Source: Micromonospora sp. CP22
GTDB lineage: Bacteria > Actinomycetota > Actinomycetes > Mycobacteriales > Micromonosporaceae
Length of the DNA stretch: 64,000 bases
NCBI RefSeq assembly: GCF_009712475.1
Contig: NZ_VCJO01000003.1
Location: 124,001 to 188,000 of the forward strand
Reading direction: 5' to 3'
Shown: piece by piece, positions 26,271-34,090 of the stretch
Position numbering within the stretch: the stretch's first letter is position 1
Layout: every line of letters begins with the position of its first letter
Position numbers and translations under genes: made by a program
The notes under the pieces: model-generated
What the model was told of the DNA's origin: nothing
Database searches by the model: none
The model's input: the letters and a program-made list of their open reading frames with translations, nothing else

Positions 26271-26333
26271 GGCGGCAACTCCTTGTCGGCGTGATGCCTG
26301 GTGAGGTGCCACCAACATAATTTAAACCTTGTT

Positions 26334-26349
26334 AACAGTAAAGACCACT
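26334..26349 (-). promoter_or_regulatory. Possible DasR-like operator half-site
   Basis: The minus strand reads AGTGGTCTTTACTGTT. The known DasR dre consensus is AGTGGTCTAGACCACT; the first half matches fully and the total is 11 of 16. It sits in an AT-rich stretch 64-79 bp upstream of the chitin-type AA10 start, where GlcNAc-responsive control would be expected. A CCTTGTT/AACAAGG inverted repeat (about 26327-26364) brackets it. Confidence 0.4.
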
Positions 26350-26407
26350 ATCAATAAAACAAGGACCGCCCGGCGCAGTGCCGCAAGATGGGACAAAAGG
26401 TCTACCG

Positions 26408-26683
26408 ATGGAGGTACGGGGCGTGGCTACCTGCGAGGTCTGCGGCAACGACTACTGGCTGGCGTTCGAGGTACGGACGGTCAGCGGCGACGTGCACACC
26501 TTCGACAGCTTCGAGTGCGCGATCCACAAGCTGGCACCGATCTGCGAGCACTGCGGCATCAAGATCTCGGGCCACGGGGTCGAGGTCTCCGGTCGGTTCT
26601 TCTGCTGCGGCCACTGCGCCCGCTCGGTGGAAGCCGAGCACGGTGCCGAGATCCGCGACGCCGTCGGCGCACGCCCCGCCTGA
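26408..26683 (+). CDS. Small Cys-rich, zinc-ribbon-like protein
   Basis: A 91-residue protein from ATG 26408 (alternative GTG 26423). It has CEVCGNDYW, CAIH, CEHCGIKISG and the late FFCCGHCARS. These form two treble-clef or zinc-ribbon pairs. Many actinobacteria encode similar small metal-binding proteins of unknown function. No signal peptide. It is divergent from the AA10 gene and shares the AT-rich intergenic region. Confidence 0.75.
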   Translation: MEVRGVATCEVCGNDYWLAFEVRTVSGDVHTFDSFECAIHKLAPICEHCGIKISGHGVEVSGRFFCCGHCARSVEAEHGAEIRDAVGARPA

Positions 26684-26777
26684 CCGCCCCGCCACCACTA
26701 CCACGCACCACCCGCACACCCGCGCAGCACCGGTAGGCAGCGGCAAGATCCCCGAGCCACCGCACTAGCCTGTCGGC

Positions 26778-27230
26778 ATGCCCGCCACGCCCCTGCTCCG
26801 GATCGCCAGCTTCGACGAGTTGGACACCCGAACCTTCCACGACCTGGTACGCCTGCGGGTCGACGTCTTCGTGGTCGAGCAGGAGTGTGCGTACCCGGAG
26901 ATCGACGGGCGCGACGTCGAACCCGGCACCCGGCATCTGTGGCTGGCGCAGCACGGCGCCCCGGTGGCGTACCTGCGAATTCTGGCCGACCCCGGCGGGG
27001 TCGCCAGGATCGGGCGGGTGGTGGTGGCACCGGACGCCCGGGGGGCCGGGCATGCGGGACGGCTGATGACGGCGGCCCTGGCGGAGATCGGCGACCAGCC
27101 GTGCGTACTGGACGCGCAGTCGCACCTGGTGGAGTTCTACGCCCGGCACGGCTTCACGGTCAGCGGGCCGGAGTACGTCGAAGACGGCATCCCGCACACC
27201 CCGATGCGCCGGACCGTCCGAGCGGCCTGA
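26778..27230 (+). CDS. GNAT acetyltransferase, ElaA type
   Basis: A 150-residue acetyltransferase of the ElaA subfamily. Characteristic are the N-terminal FHDLVRLRVDVFVVEQECAY, the strand RHLWLAQHGAPVAYLRIL and acetyl-CoA motif VVVAPDARGAGHAGRLM, followed by HLVEFYARHGFTVSGPEY. The substrate is not established for the family. Start ATG 26778. Confidence 0.9.
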   Translation: MPATPLLRIASFDELDTRTFHDLVRLRVDVFVVEQECAYPEIDGRDVEPGTRHLWLAQHGAPVAYLRILADPGGVARIGRVVVAPDARGAGHAGRLMTAALAEIGDQPCVLDAQSHLVEFYARHGFTVSGPEYVEDGIPHTPMRRTVRAA

Positions 27231-27239
27231 AACCAATGG

Positions 27240-27320
27240 TGGAAGCGTTTCGACGACTCCTCGCATCCGCGCTGGAAATCGCTTTCCTCATTGACGTACG
27301 CCGATCTGACGTGCCATCCT
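27240..27320 (+). promoter_or_regulatory. Promoter region with LacI-type operator-like sites (first cellulose-type AA10)
   Basis: GGAAATCGCTTTCC (27274-27287) is a near-palindrome with a central CG, as in LacI-family operators such as CebR sites. Three bases later TTGACGTACGCCGAT (from 27291) provides a good -35 hexamer, with CATCCT (27315-27320) as a weak -10. The same operator / 3-bp / TTGACGTACGCCGAT order recurs before the paralogue at 28644. A second CG-centred near-palindrome, TGGAAGCGTTTCGA, is at 27240-27253. Confidence 0.55.
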
Positions 27321-27350
27321 TCCGGTCTGGTCAGCACGGGCACGCTGACG

Positions 27351-27419
27351 GCACGGGAGAGGGCAACTCCCCAAGCGTCCGGGCGATGTCGAGAACCGAC
27401 GACTTCCCCTGGAGTCCCC
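27351..27419 (+). promoter_or_regulatory. Structured 5' leader of first cellulose-type AA10 gene
   Basis: This 69-bp block is shared with 28727-28794. It can form GGGAG-loop-CTCCC, then a GCGTCCGGGCG element, then GTCG-AGAAC-CGAC; the paralogue has CAGT-CGCGA-ACTG at that last position, a compensatory change. The block ends at the ribosome-binding site (TGGAG). A further perfect hairpin GTCAGC/GCTGAC lies just upstream (about 27330-27349). It does not match a riboswitch class I know. Confidence 0.5.
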
Positions 27420-28505
27420 ATGTCCAACTCGCTCAGATCATCGCGGGCACTGTGGCTGCTGGCCGTCGCGGCCGTCGCCGCACTACTACTCAGCACGGCA
27501 CTGGTACGACCCGCCTCCGCGCACGGCTCGGTGGCCAACCCCATCTCCCGCAACTACGGCTGCTGGCAACGCTGGGGAAACGACTTCCAGAACCCTCGGA
27601 TGGCCACCGAGGACCCGATGTGCTGGCAGGCGTGGCAGACCGACACCAACGCCATGTGGAACTGGAACGGCCTCTACCGCGAGGGGGTGGCCGGCAACCA
27701 CCAGGCCGCCATCCCCGACGGTCAGCTCTGCTCCGGCGGGCGCACCGAGAACGGGCGCTACCGGGCGATGGACACCCCGGGCGCGTGGCGGACCACCTCG
27801 GTCGCCAACAGCTTCCGGCTGAAGTTCTACGACCAGGCCAGTCACGGTGCCGACTACATCCGGGTGTACGCCACCCGGCAGGGCTACGACGCGCTGACCA
27901 CGCCCCTGGCCTGGTCGCACCTGGAACTGGTCGGGCAGATCGGCAACACGCCGGCCTCCCAGTGGCAGCAGGAGCCCGGCGGAGTGTCCATCGAGATCCC
28001 GGTCAACGCTCCCGGGCGCACCGGACGGCACGTCATCTACACGATCTGGCAGGCCAGCCACTCCGACCAGTCGTACTACATCTGTAGCGACGTGCAGTTC
28101 GGCGGATCCAACCCGCCCCCCACCACCACGCCGCCGCCGAGCACGCCCTCGCCCACCACGCCGCCGCCCAGCACGCCGCCGCCCTCCGACCCGCCGGTGA
28201 CGGGCGCCTGCTCGGCGACGTACCGGGTCACCAACAGCTGGTCCGGCGGATTCCAGGGTGAGGTCCAGGTGACGGCCGGCAGCGCCCCCATCCGAGGCTG
28301 GACGGTGCGGTGGACGTACGCCAACGGGCAGCAGATCAACCAGTCCTGGAACGCCACCGTCACCACCAGCGGCTCGACGGTGACCGCTCAGAACGTCGGG
28401 CACAACGGCAGTCTCGGTGCCGCCGCCAGCACCACCTTCGGTTTCCTGGCCTCGACCAGCGGCACCAACAGCACACCGACGCTGACCTGCACGGCGACCA
28501 CCTGA
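27420..28505 (+). CDS. AA10 lytic polysaccharide monooxygenase, cellulose type, with CBM2 (copy 1)
   Basis: A secreted copper enzyme attacking crystalline cellulose; 361 residues. Start ATG 27420 follows TGGAG; the frame is open further upstream through the leader. The signal peptide ends RPASA, exposing His1 of HGSVANPISRNYGC. The second copper His is in QASHGADYIRVYA. Family features GNHQAAIPDGQLCSGGRT and SDQSYYICSDVQFGG place it with cellulose-active AA10 enzymes such as S. coelicolor LPMO10C. A Pro/Thr/Ser linker of PPPST-like units (about 225-255) joins a CBM2 module (CSATYRVTNSWSGGFQGEVQ to the C-terminal TCTATT). It has a near-identical tandem copy downstream. Confidence 0.95.
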   Translation: MSNSLRSSRALWLLAVAAVAALLLSTALVRPASAHGSVANPISRNYGCWQRWGNDFQNPRMATEDPMCWQAWQTDTNAMWNWNGLYREGVAGNHQAAIPDGQLCSGGRTENGRYRAMDTPGAWRTTSVANSFRLKFYDQASHGADYIRVYATRQGYDALTTPLAWSHLELVGQIGNTPASQWQQEPGGVSIEIPVNAPGRTGRHVIYTIWQASHSDQSYYICSDVQFGGSNPPPTTTPPPSTPSPTTPPPSTPPPSDPPVTGACSATYRVTNSWSGGFQGEVQVTAGSAPIRGWTVRWTYANGQQINQSWNATVTTSGSTVTAQNVGHNGSLGAAASTTFGFLASTSGTNSTPTLTCTATT

Positions 28506-28513
28506 CCCCGGCC

Positions 28514-28546
28514 GGGGCCGCGCCACACTTCCTCGGGCGCGGCCCC
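28514..28546 (+). terminator. Terminator hairpin after AA10 copy 1
   Basis: Perfect 11-bp arms GGGGCCGCGCC (28514-28524) and GGCGCGGCCCC (28536-28546), starting 8 bp after the stop. The same hairpin follows copy 2. Confidence 0.75.
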
Positions 28547-28643
28547 GCCCGGCACGGTGAGCGGCAGCCGAAAGGCCGGGCATCGGCACCCGGCAGCCCG
28601 GCGGGGTGGCCAGCACCGGTCTGGCGGTGCCGAACCCCGCTGC

Positions 28644-28690
28644 GGAGAACGCTTCCCGCGTTGACGTACGCCGATACTTCGTGGCACGCT
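28644..28690 (+). promoter_or_regulatory. Promoter with LacI-type operator-like site (second cellulose-type AA10)
   Basis: GGAGAACGCTTCCC (28644-28657), a CG-centred near-palindrome, is followed three bases later by TTGACGTACGCCGAT (from 28661) and CACGCT (28685-28690). Spacing is identical to the first copy at 27274-27320. It fits CebR/LacI-type sugar-responsive control; the regulator is not in the window. Confidence 0.55.
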
Positions 28691-28726
28691 CCCCTCGGAG
28701 CCACACCACAAGGGCAACGCAGATCG

Positions 28727-28794
28727 GCCACGGGAGAGGCAACTCCCGAGCGTCCGGGCGCAGTCGCGAACTGACAATTCCCTTGGGGAGCTCC
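28727..28794 (+). promoter_or_regulatory. Structured 5' leader of second cellulose-type AA10 gene
   Basis: Homologue of the leader at 27351-27419. It has GGGAG/CTCCC, then GCGTCCGGGCGC, then CAGT-CGCGA-ACTG, and finally TTCCCTTGGGGAG, where the arm CCC can pair with GGG of the ribosome-binding site. This suggests possible control of translation. Confidence 0.5.
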
Positions 28795-29889
28795 ATGCCG
28801 AACGTACTCAGATCACCACGTGCTGCCTGGCCGCTGGCCATCGTGGCCGTCGCCCTCTTGCTGCTCACCACCGCGCTGGCCAACCCCGCCTCCGCGCACG
28901 GCTCCGTGGTCAACCCCGCGTCGCGCGCCTACGGCTGCTGGGAGCGCTGGGGTGGCGACCACATGAACCCGCGGATGGCCACCGAGGACCCGATGTGTTG
29001 GCAGGCCTGGCAGGCCGACCCGAGCGCCATGTGGAACTGGAACGGCCAACTCCGCGAGGGTGTGGGCGGCAATCACCAGGCCGCCGTGCCGGACGGCCAG
29101 CTCTGCTCGGGCGGGCGGGCCGAGGGCGGTCGCTACAACGCCCTCGACGCGGTAGGTGCCTGGCGGACCACCCCGGTCGCCAACAGCTTCCAGTTGAAGT
29201 TCTTCGACCAGGCCAGCCACGGTGCCGACTACATCCGGGTGTACGCCACCCGGCAGGGCGTGGACACGCTCACCAAGCCACTGGCCTGGTCCGACCTGGA
29301 ACTTGTCGGCCAGATCGGCAACACCCCGGCGTCGCAGTGGCAACGTGAGGTCGACGGGGTGTCGATCCAGATTCCGGTGAACGCGCCCGGCCGCACCGGT
29401 CGGCACGTCATCTTCACGGTCTGGCAGGCCAGCCACTTCGACCAGTCGTACTACATCTGCAGCGACGTGCAGTTCGGCGGATCCAACCCGCCGCCCACCA
29501 CGCCGCCGCCCACGACGCCGCCGCCGAGCACTCCCCCGCCGAGCACTCCCCCGCCCAGCACGCCGCCGCCCTCCAACCCGCCGGTGACGGGTGCCTGCTC
29601 GGCGACGTACCAGGTCACCAACAGCTGGTCCGGCGGATTCCAGGGTGAGGTCCAGGTGACCGCCGGCAACGCGGCCATCAGCGGTTGGCGGGTGACCTTG
29701 ACGTACGCCGACGGCCAACAGGTCAGCCAAGCCTGGAACGCCACAGTCAGCTCCAGCGGCTCCACGGTGACCGCGACCAACGTCAGCTACAACGGCAACC
29801 TCGGTGCCGGCGGCAGCACCAGCTTCGGCTTCCTCGCCTCCGGCAACAGCACCAGCACGCCGACGGTGACCTGCACCGCGACCACCTGA
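28795..29889 (+). CDS. AA10 lytic polysaccharide monooxygenase, cellulose type, with CBM2 (copy 2)
   Basis: Tandem paralogue of the gene at 27420, 364 residues from ATG 28795 (GGGGAG upstream). The signal peptide ends NPASA before HGSVVNPASRAYGC. The second copper His is in QASHGADYIRVYA and the axial region is FDQSYYICSDVQFGG. The linker is longer, with repeated TPPPS units (about 225-258). The CBM2 module has the usual surface aromatics (TNSWSGGFQGEVQ, SQAWNATVSSSGS). Both copies keep all catalytic residues, so this is a functional duplication. Having two similar enzymes may widen substrate or regulatory range. Confidence 0.95.
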   Translation: MPNVLRSPRAAWPLAIVAVALLLLTTALANPASAHGSVVNPASRAYGCWERWGGDHMNPRMATEDPMCWQAWQADPSAMWNWNGQLREGVGGNHQAAVPDGQLCSGGRAEGGRYNALDAVGAWRTTPVANSFQLKFFDQASHGADYIRVYATRQGVDTLTKPLAWSDLELVGQIGNTPASQWQREVDGVSIQIPVNAPGRTGRHVIFTVWQASHFDQSYYICSDVQFGGSNPPPTTPPPTTPPPSTPPPSTPPPSTPPPSNPPVTGACSATYQVTNSWSGGFQGEVQVTAGNAAISGWRVTLTYADGQQVSQAWNATVSSSGSTVTATNVSYNGNLGAGGSTSFGFLASGNSTSTPTVTCTATT

Positions 29890-29897
29890 CCCCGGCC

Positions 29898-29930
29898 GGG
29901 GCCGCGCTCTTCTCCCTCAGGCGCGGCCCC
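29898..29930 (+). terminator. Terminator hairpin after AA10 copy 2
   Basis: Perfect arms GGGGCCGCGC (29898-29907) and GCGCGGCCCC (29921-29930), matching the hairpin after copy 1. Confidence 0.75.
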
Positions 29931-29956
29931 GCCCGGTCCAGCCACAGGCGCCCCGC

Positions 29957-30012
29957 GTGTTAGGAAGGGCCCCCTTTACCACGCCAGGCGTTAACAAGGT
30001 GCCCTTCCTTGC
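29957..30012 (-). repeat. Composite intergenic repeat, copy A
   Basis: Read on the minus strand it is AAGGAAGGGCACCTTGTTAA-CGCC, a spacer starting TGGCG, then AAGGGGGCCCTTCCTAACAC. The same two-unit plan occurs at 33261-33316 and 55978-56032. Here it lies between the converging AA10 copy 2 and hemQ genes, 7 bp past the hemQ stop. Confidence 0.75.
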
Positions 30013-30019
30013 ACACAGC

Positions 30020-30721
30020 TCAGGGGAGGGCGGAGACGATGTCGGCGATCGCGCGCCGACGGCCGGTGTAGAAGGGGACCTCTTCGCGTACGTGCAGCCG
30101 GGCCCGGGAGGCACGCAGGTCACGCATCAGGTCGACGATGCGGTGCAGCTCGTCGGCCTCGAAGGCGAGCATCCACTCGTAGTCGCCGAGTGCGAAGGAG
30201 GCGACCGTGTTGGCCCGCACGTCCGGGTAGCTGCGCGCCATCTGGCCGTGCTCGGCCAGCAGTTCCCGCCGCTCGGCGTCGGGCAGCAGGTACCAGTCGT
30301 AGGAGCGGACGAACGGGTAGACGCAGAGGTAGGCGCGGGCCTCCTCACCGGCCAGGAACGCCGGGATGTGGCTCTTGTTGAACTCGGCCGGTCGGTGCAG
30401 TGCCATCTGCGACCAGACCGGGGACATCGCCCGACCCAGGGCGGTTCGCCGCAACCGCAGGTACGCGTCCTGAAGGGCGTCGCTGGACGAGGAGTGCCAC
30501 CAGATCATCAGGTCCGCGTCAGCGCGTAGTCCGGACACGTCGTAGGTGCCGCGCACCACCACGTCCTTGCCGGCCAGTTCCTCGATCAGCGACTCCACCT
30601 CGCCGCTGACGTTGTCGCGCAGCGACGGCAGCGGCGCGCTGGCCCGGAACACCGACCACATGGTGTAGCGGATGGTGGAGTTCAGCTCGCGCAGCCGGGC
30701 CGCGTTGCTCTGGTCGGTCAT
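30020..30721 (-). CDS. hemQ: Coproheme decarboxylase HemQ (chlorite dismutase-like)
   Basis: Last step of the coproporphyrin-dependent haem pathway of Gram-positive bacteria: oxidative decarboxylation of coproheme to haem b. The 233-residue protein is a ferredoxin-like-fold member of the chlorite dismutase family. Recognisable parts are [56 protein letters not shown] with the following [20 protein letters not shown], and [20 protein letters not shown]. The tyrosine of SYDWYLL corresponds to the catalytic Tyr region. ATG 30721 overlaps the hemY stop by 4 bp (ATGA), so translation is probably coupled. Confidence 0.95.
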   Translation of the reverse strand: MTDQSNAARLRELNSTIRYTMWSVFRASAPLPSLRDNVSGEVESLIEELAGKDVVVRGTYDVSGLRADADLMIWWHSSSSDALQDAYLRLRRTALGRAMSPVWSQMALHRPAEFNKSHIPAFLAGEEARAYLCVYPFVRSYDWYLLPDAERRELLAEHGQMARSYPDVRANTVASFALGDYEWMLAFEADELHRIVDLMRDLRASRARLHVREEVPFYTGRRRAIADIVSALP

Positions 30722-32124
30722 GTCGCGGATCCTTCCAATGCGGTGATGATCTCCTCGGCCGCCGTCTCGCCGGAGCGGACGCAGATCGGGATGCCGATCC
30801 CGTCGTAGCCGGCACCGGCCAGCCGCAGCGTCGGATGTGCCGCCCGCAGCGCCGACCGGGCGGCGGCGACCCGGTCGAGGTGACCGGGGGCGTACTGCGG
30901 CAACGCCCCGCCCCAGCGCTGCACGTGCCCGGCGACCGGTGTCGGCAACGGTGTGCCCAGCACCGCCGACAGTTCCCGGTGCACGATGGCGGCGAGATCC
31001 TCGTCGGAGCGCTGGAGTTGCTCCTCGTCGCCGTAGCGACCCACCGAGGCGCGCACCAGCGCCAGCCCGTCCGGCCGGCGCAGGTGCCCCCACTTGGTGG
31101 TGAAGAAGGTGGACGCCTTGACCAGCAGGCCCTCGGTGGAGGGCACCAGGAGACCGGAGAGTTCCGGCAGGGCCGGTTCGGGCAGCGCGAGGGTGACCAG
31201 GGCGACGCTGGCGTAGTCCAGCTCGCCGATCAGCGTCGCCGCGTCGGCGGCCACGTCGGCGAGCAGACGCGCGGCCGGTCGGGCCGGTACCGCCAACACC
31301 ACCGCGTCCACGTCGACGTGTTCGGGGTCGCGGGTCGGACCGACGGTCAACCGCCATCCGGGGCCGGTCGGGGTGAGTTCGCGTACCGCCGCGTGGCGGC
31401 GGATCGTCGCGCCGCTGGCGGCCACCGCCGCGTCGACCAGGGTGCTCAGTCCGCCGTCGAGGGTGCCGAAGACCGGCTCGCCGGGGGCGCGCGGCGTGGC
31501 GGCCAGCGCCCGGCGCACGGCGGCGAGCAGCGTGTGCTCCACCCGGGCGGCGCGGGCCAGCGCGGGCATGGTGGCCACCAGCGACAGGTCGTCGGCGCGG
31601 CCCGCGTACACCCCGCCGAGCATCGGGTCGACCAGCCGTTCGACCACGTCGTCGCCGAACCTCGCGCGGACCAGTGCGCCCACCGAGACGTCCTGGTCGG
31701 GACCGAGCAGGGGCCCGCCGCCGTCGCGGTCGGCGTCCGGGGTCGGCCGGGCCACCGCCGCCACCTTCTCCAGATCACCGGGTACGCCGACCAGCGTGCC
31801 GCCGGGGATCGGGCGCAGCCCACCGGCCAGGGCCAGCGCCGCCTGCCCGACGCTCGGGTGCACGATCCGCCCCGCCAGGCCGAGCCGACGGACCAGGGCC
31901 AGCGCGGCGGACTCCCCACCGGCCGGGTCACGCATCAGGAACGCCTCGGCCCCGAACTCGACCGGTCCCCCGGCCAGCTCGCCGGTACGCAGCTTGCCGC
32001 CGAGCGTCCCGGACTGCTCGTAGACGGTGATGTCGAGGTCGGGGCCGTGGTCGCGTAGTCGGACCGCAGCGGCCAGCCCGGCGATGCCGCCGCCGACCAC
32101 CGCCACCCGCCGCCGCGTCGCCAT
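30718..32124 (-). CDS. hemY: Coproporphyrinogen III oxidase (HemY/CgoX)
   Basis: Oxidises coproporphyrinogen III to coproporphyrin III with FAD and oxygen. 468 residues from ATG 32124. The FAD-binding Rossmann motif is [17 protein letters not shown] at 7-23, followed by [13 protein letters not shown]. Further family features are [30 protein letters not shown] near 165, [15 protein letters not shown] near 230 and the C-terminal FAD contact [20 protein letters not shown]. It is the middle gene of hemE-hemY-hemQ, with a 5-bp gap from hemE. Confidence 0.95.
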   Translation of the reverse strand: MATRRRVAVVGGGIAGLAAAVRLRDHGPDLDITVYEQSGTLGGKLRTGELAGGPVEFGAEAFLMRDPAGGESAALALVRRLGLAGRIVHPSVGQAALALAGGLRPIPGGTLVGVPGDLEKVAAVARPTPDADRDGGGPLLGPDQDVSVGALVRARFGDDVVERLVDPMLGGVYAGRADDLSLVATMPALARAARVEHTLLAAVRRALAATPRAPGEPVFGTLDGGLSTLVDAAVAASGATIRRHAAVRELTPTGPGWRLTVGPTRDPEHVDVDAVVLAVPARPAARLLADVAADAATLIGELDYASVALVTLALPEPALPELSGLLVPSTEGLLVKASTFFTTKWGHLRRPDGLALVRASVGRYGDEEQLQRSDEDLAAIVHRELSAVLGTPLPTPVAGHVQRWGGALPQYAPGHLDRVAAARSALRAAHPTLRLAGAGYDGIGIPICVRSGETAAEEIITALEGSAT

Positions 32125-32129
32125 CGTGG

Positions 32130-33227
32130 TCAGTCCCGCCCGACCGGCCCGGCGGACAGCTCGTGCACCAGGGCGACGACCCGGGTCAGCACCTCCGGGT
32201 CGGTCTCCGGCAGCACACCGTGGCCGAGGTTGAACACGTGCCCCGGCGCGGCGCGGCCCTGCTCCAGGATCCGGTGCACCTCCGCCTCCACCACGTGCCA
32301 GGGGGCCAGCAGCAGAGCCGGGTCGAGGTTGCCCTGCACGGCCCGGTCCGGCCCGATCCGGCGGGTCGCGACGTCCAGCGGCGTACGCCAGTCGACGCCG
32401 ACCACGTCGGCGCCGGCCTCGCCCATCGCGCCGAGCAGTTCGGCGGTGCCCACCCCGAAGTGGATGCGCGGCACACCGGCGTCGGCGAGCCCGGCGAGCA
32501 CCACTGTCGAGTGGGGCAGCACGAACCGGCGGTAGTCGGCCTCGGACAGCGCACCGGCCCACGAGTCGAACAACTGCACCGCCGAGACACCGGCCTCGAT
32601 CTGCACCCGCAGGAACGCCAGGGTCATCTCGGCCAGTCGGCCGGCGAGCGCGTGCCACAGCTCGGGCTCGCCGTACATCAACGCCTTGGTCTTGGCGTGG
32701 GTGCGCGACGGGCCGCCCTCCACCAGGTAGCTGGCAAGCGTGAACGGGGCTCCGGCGAAACCGATCAGCGGGGTGTCGCCCAGCTCCTTGACCAGCATCC
32801 GAACCGCCTCGTCGACATAGTCGACGTCGTCGCGGCCGATCGGCCGGATCCGGTCGATGTCGGCGGCGGTACGCACCGGCTCGGCCACCACCGGGCCGGT
32901 GCCGGGCACGATGTCCAGGTCGATCCCGGCGGCGGCCACCGGCACCACGATGTCGCTGAAGAGGATCGCGGCGTCCACCCCGTGCCGGCGTACCGGCTGA
33001 AGGGTGATCTCGGTGACCAGGTCGGGTCGGCGGCACGACTCCAGCATCGCCACGTTGGCCCGGATCTCCCGGTACTCCGGCAGCGACCGGCCCGCCTGGC
33101 GCATGAACCAGACCGGCGTGTGCGGTACGGGCCGACGGCGACACGCCCGCACGAAGGGCGAATCGGCGGGCCCGCCAGGGCGGGGTTCGTCGTCTCGGGC
33201 GGCGGTGCCCGTGGTGTCGGTGGTCAT
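32130..33227 (-). CDS. hemE: Uroporphyrinogen decarboxylase HemE
   Basis: Decarboxylates uroporphyrinogen III to coproporphyrinogen III; 365 residues. Start ATG 33227. The signature is [18 protein letters not shown] (about 39-56). Others are [20 protein letters not shown] with the conserved Asp, [37 protein letters not shown] and [15 protein letters not shown] with the conserved His. First gene of the haem operon. The composite repeat copy B lies 33 bp upstream of the start, so it could influence this operon's promoter. Confidence 0.97.
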   Translation of the reverse strand: MTTDTTGTAARDDEPRPGGPADSPFVRACRRRPVPHTPVWFMRQAGRSLPEYREIRANVAMLESCRRPDLVTEITLQPVRRHGVDAAILFSDIVVPVAAAGIDLDIVPGTGPVVAEPVRTAADIDRIRPIGRDDVDYVDEAVRMLVKELGDTPLIGFAGAPFTLASYLVEGGPSRTHAKTKALMYGEPELWHALAGRLAEMTLAFLRVQIEAGVSAVQLFDSWAGALSEADYRRFVLPHSTVVLAGLADAGVPRIHFGVGTAELLGAMGEAGADVVGVDWRTPLDVATRRIGPDRAVQGNLDPALLLAPWHVVEAEVHRILEQGRAAPGHVFNLGHGVLPETDPEVLTRVVALVHELSAGPVGRD

Positions 33228-33260
33228 CGCGGCAATCGTGCCACGCGCCCGACCTCTGGA

Positions 33261-33316
33261 AAGGAAGGGCCCCTTGTTAACGCCTCCGGTAGAGCAGGGG
33301 CCCCTTATTAACACCA
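33261..33316 (+). repeat. Composite intergenic repeat, copy B
   Basis: Unit 1 is AAGGAAGGGCCCCTTGTTAA-CGCC (33261-33284), followed by a 9-bp spacer TCCGGTAGA and unit 2 GCAGGGGCCCCTTATTAACA-CCA (33294-33316). It lies between the divergent hemE and DUF3000 genes. See copies at 29957 and 55978. Confidence 0.75.
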
Positions 33317-33442
33317 TGGCAAGATAACGCCGAGGCCCGGTCGAACCCGTACGGTCGGGTGGACGACCCGTGGCGATCATCGGCGAGTCGATCGTCGGCG
33401 CGCCTCGCGGTCGCGACCCGGGCGGCGGCATAGGCTGCGGAC

Positions 33443-34015
33443 ATGGCCCCCCCGATCGCGCTGCCTGACACGTTCGCTCGCGCGGTCGCGGGTCTCCGGT
33501 CGGCGACGCCTCGGCCGGAGATCGTTCTGGAGGAGGTTGGGGCCCCGCAGCGGCTCGCCCCCTACGCGTTCGCGCTCTCGGCGACGGTGCTGCGCGACGG
33601 CGACGAGGTGGCCACCGGGCGGCTGATCCTGCTGCACGATCCGGCCGGACACGAGGCGTGGCAGGGCACCCTGCGGCTGGTCACCTACGTGACCGCCGAG
33701 TTGGAGGTCGACCTCGCCGCCGACCCACTGCTGCCCGGGGTGGGGTGGACCTGGCTCACCGACGCCCTCGACGCCCAGGACGCGGGATACCGGGCCATCG
33801 GCGGGACGATCACACAGACGATGTCGACCCGATTCGGTGAGCTGGCCGGGCCACCCGCGGCCGGCGACGTGGAGATCCGCGCCTCGTGGACGCCGACCTG
33901 TGTCGACCTGGCCCCACATCTGAACGCCTGGTGCACCCTGCTCGCCTCCACCGCCGGCCTGCCGCCGCCGGGGGTCACCGCGCTGCCGGAGCGCCGCTCC
34001 GCCGCCACCGGCTGA
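33443..34015 (+). CDS. DUF3000 protein
   Basis: A 190-residue actinobacterial protein (Rv2680-like). Family features: [78 protein letters not shown] and [19 protein letters not shown]. Biochemical function unknown. It precedes rnd by 75 bp, the same pair order as in mycobacteria. No membrane or export signal. Confidence 0.9.
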   Translation: MAPPIALPDTFARAVAGLRSATPRPEIVLEEVGAPQRLAPYAFALSATVLRDGDEVATGRLILLHDPAGHEAWQGTLRLVTYVTAELEVDLAADPLLPGVGWTWLTDALDAQDAGYRAIGGTITQTMSTRFGELAGPPAAGDVEIRASWTPTCVDLAPHLNAWCTLLASTAGLPPPGVTALPERRSAATG

Positions 34016-34090
34016 GCCCGTCCGACGTATGCCGACACGCGGCGGGGCGGGTGCGCGGCACTCGATCCACTCGCGCACTAGGGTTGTCAG

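Noticed and set aside
27351..28794. Assigning the AA10 leaders to a known riboswitch (c-di-GMP or c-di-AMP type)
   Set aside because: The GGCAAC-containing loops look superficially similar, but the conserved core blocks of those classes are not present.
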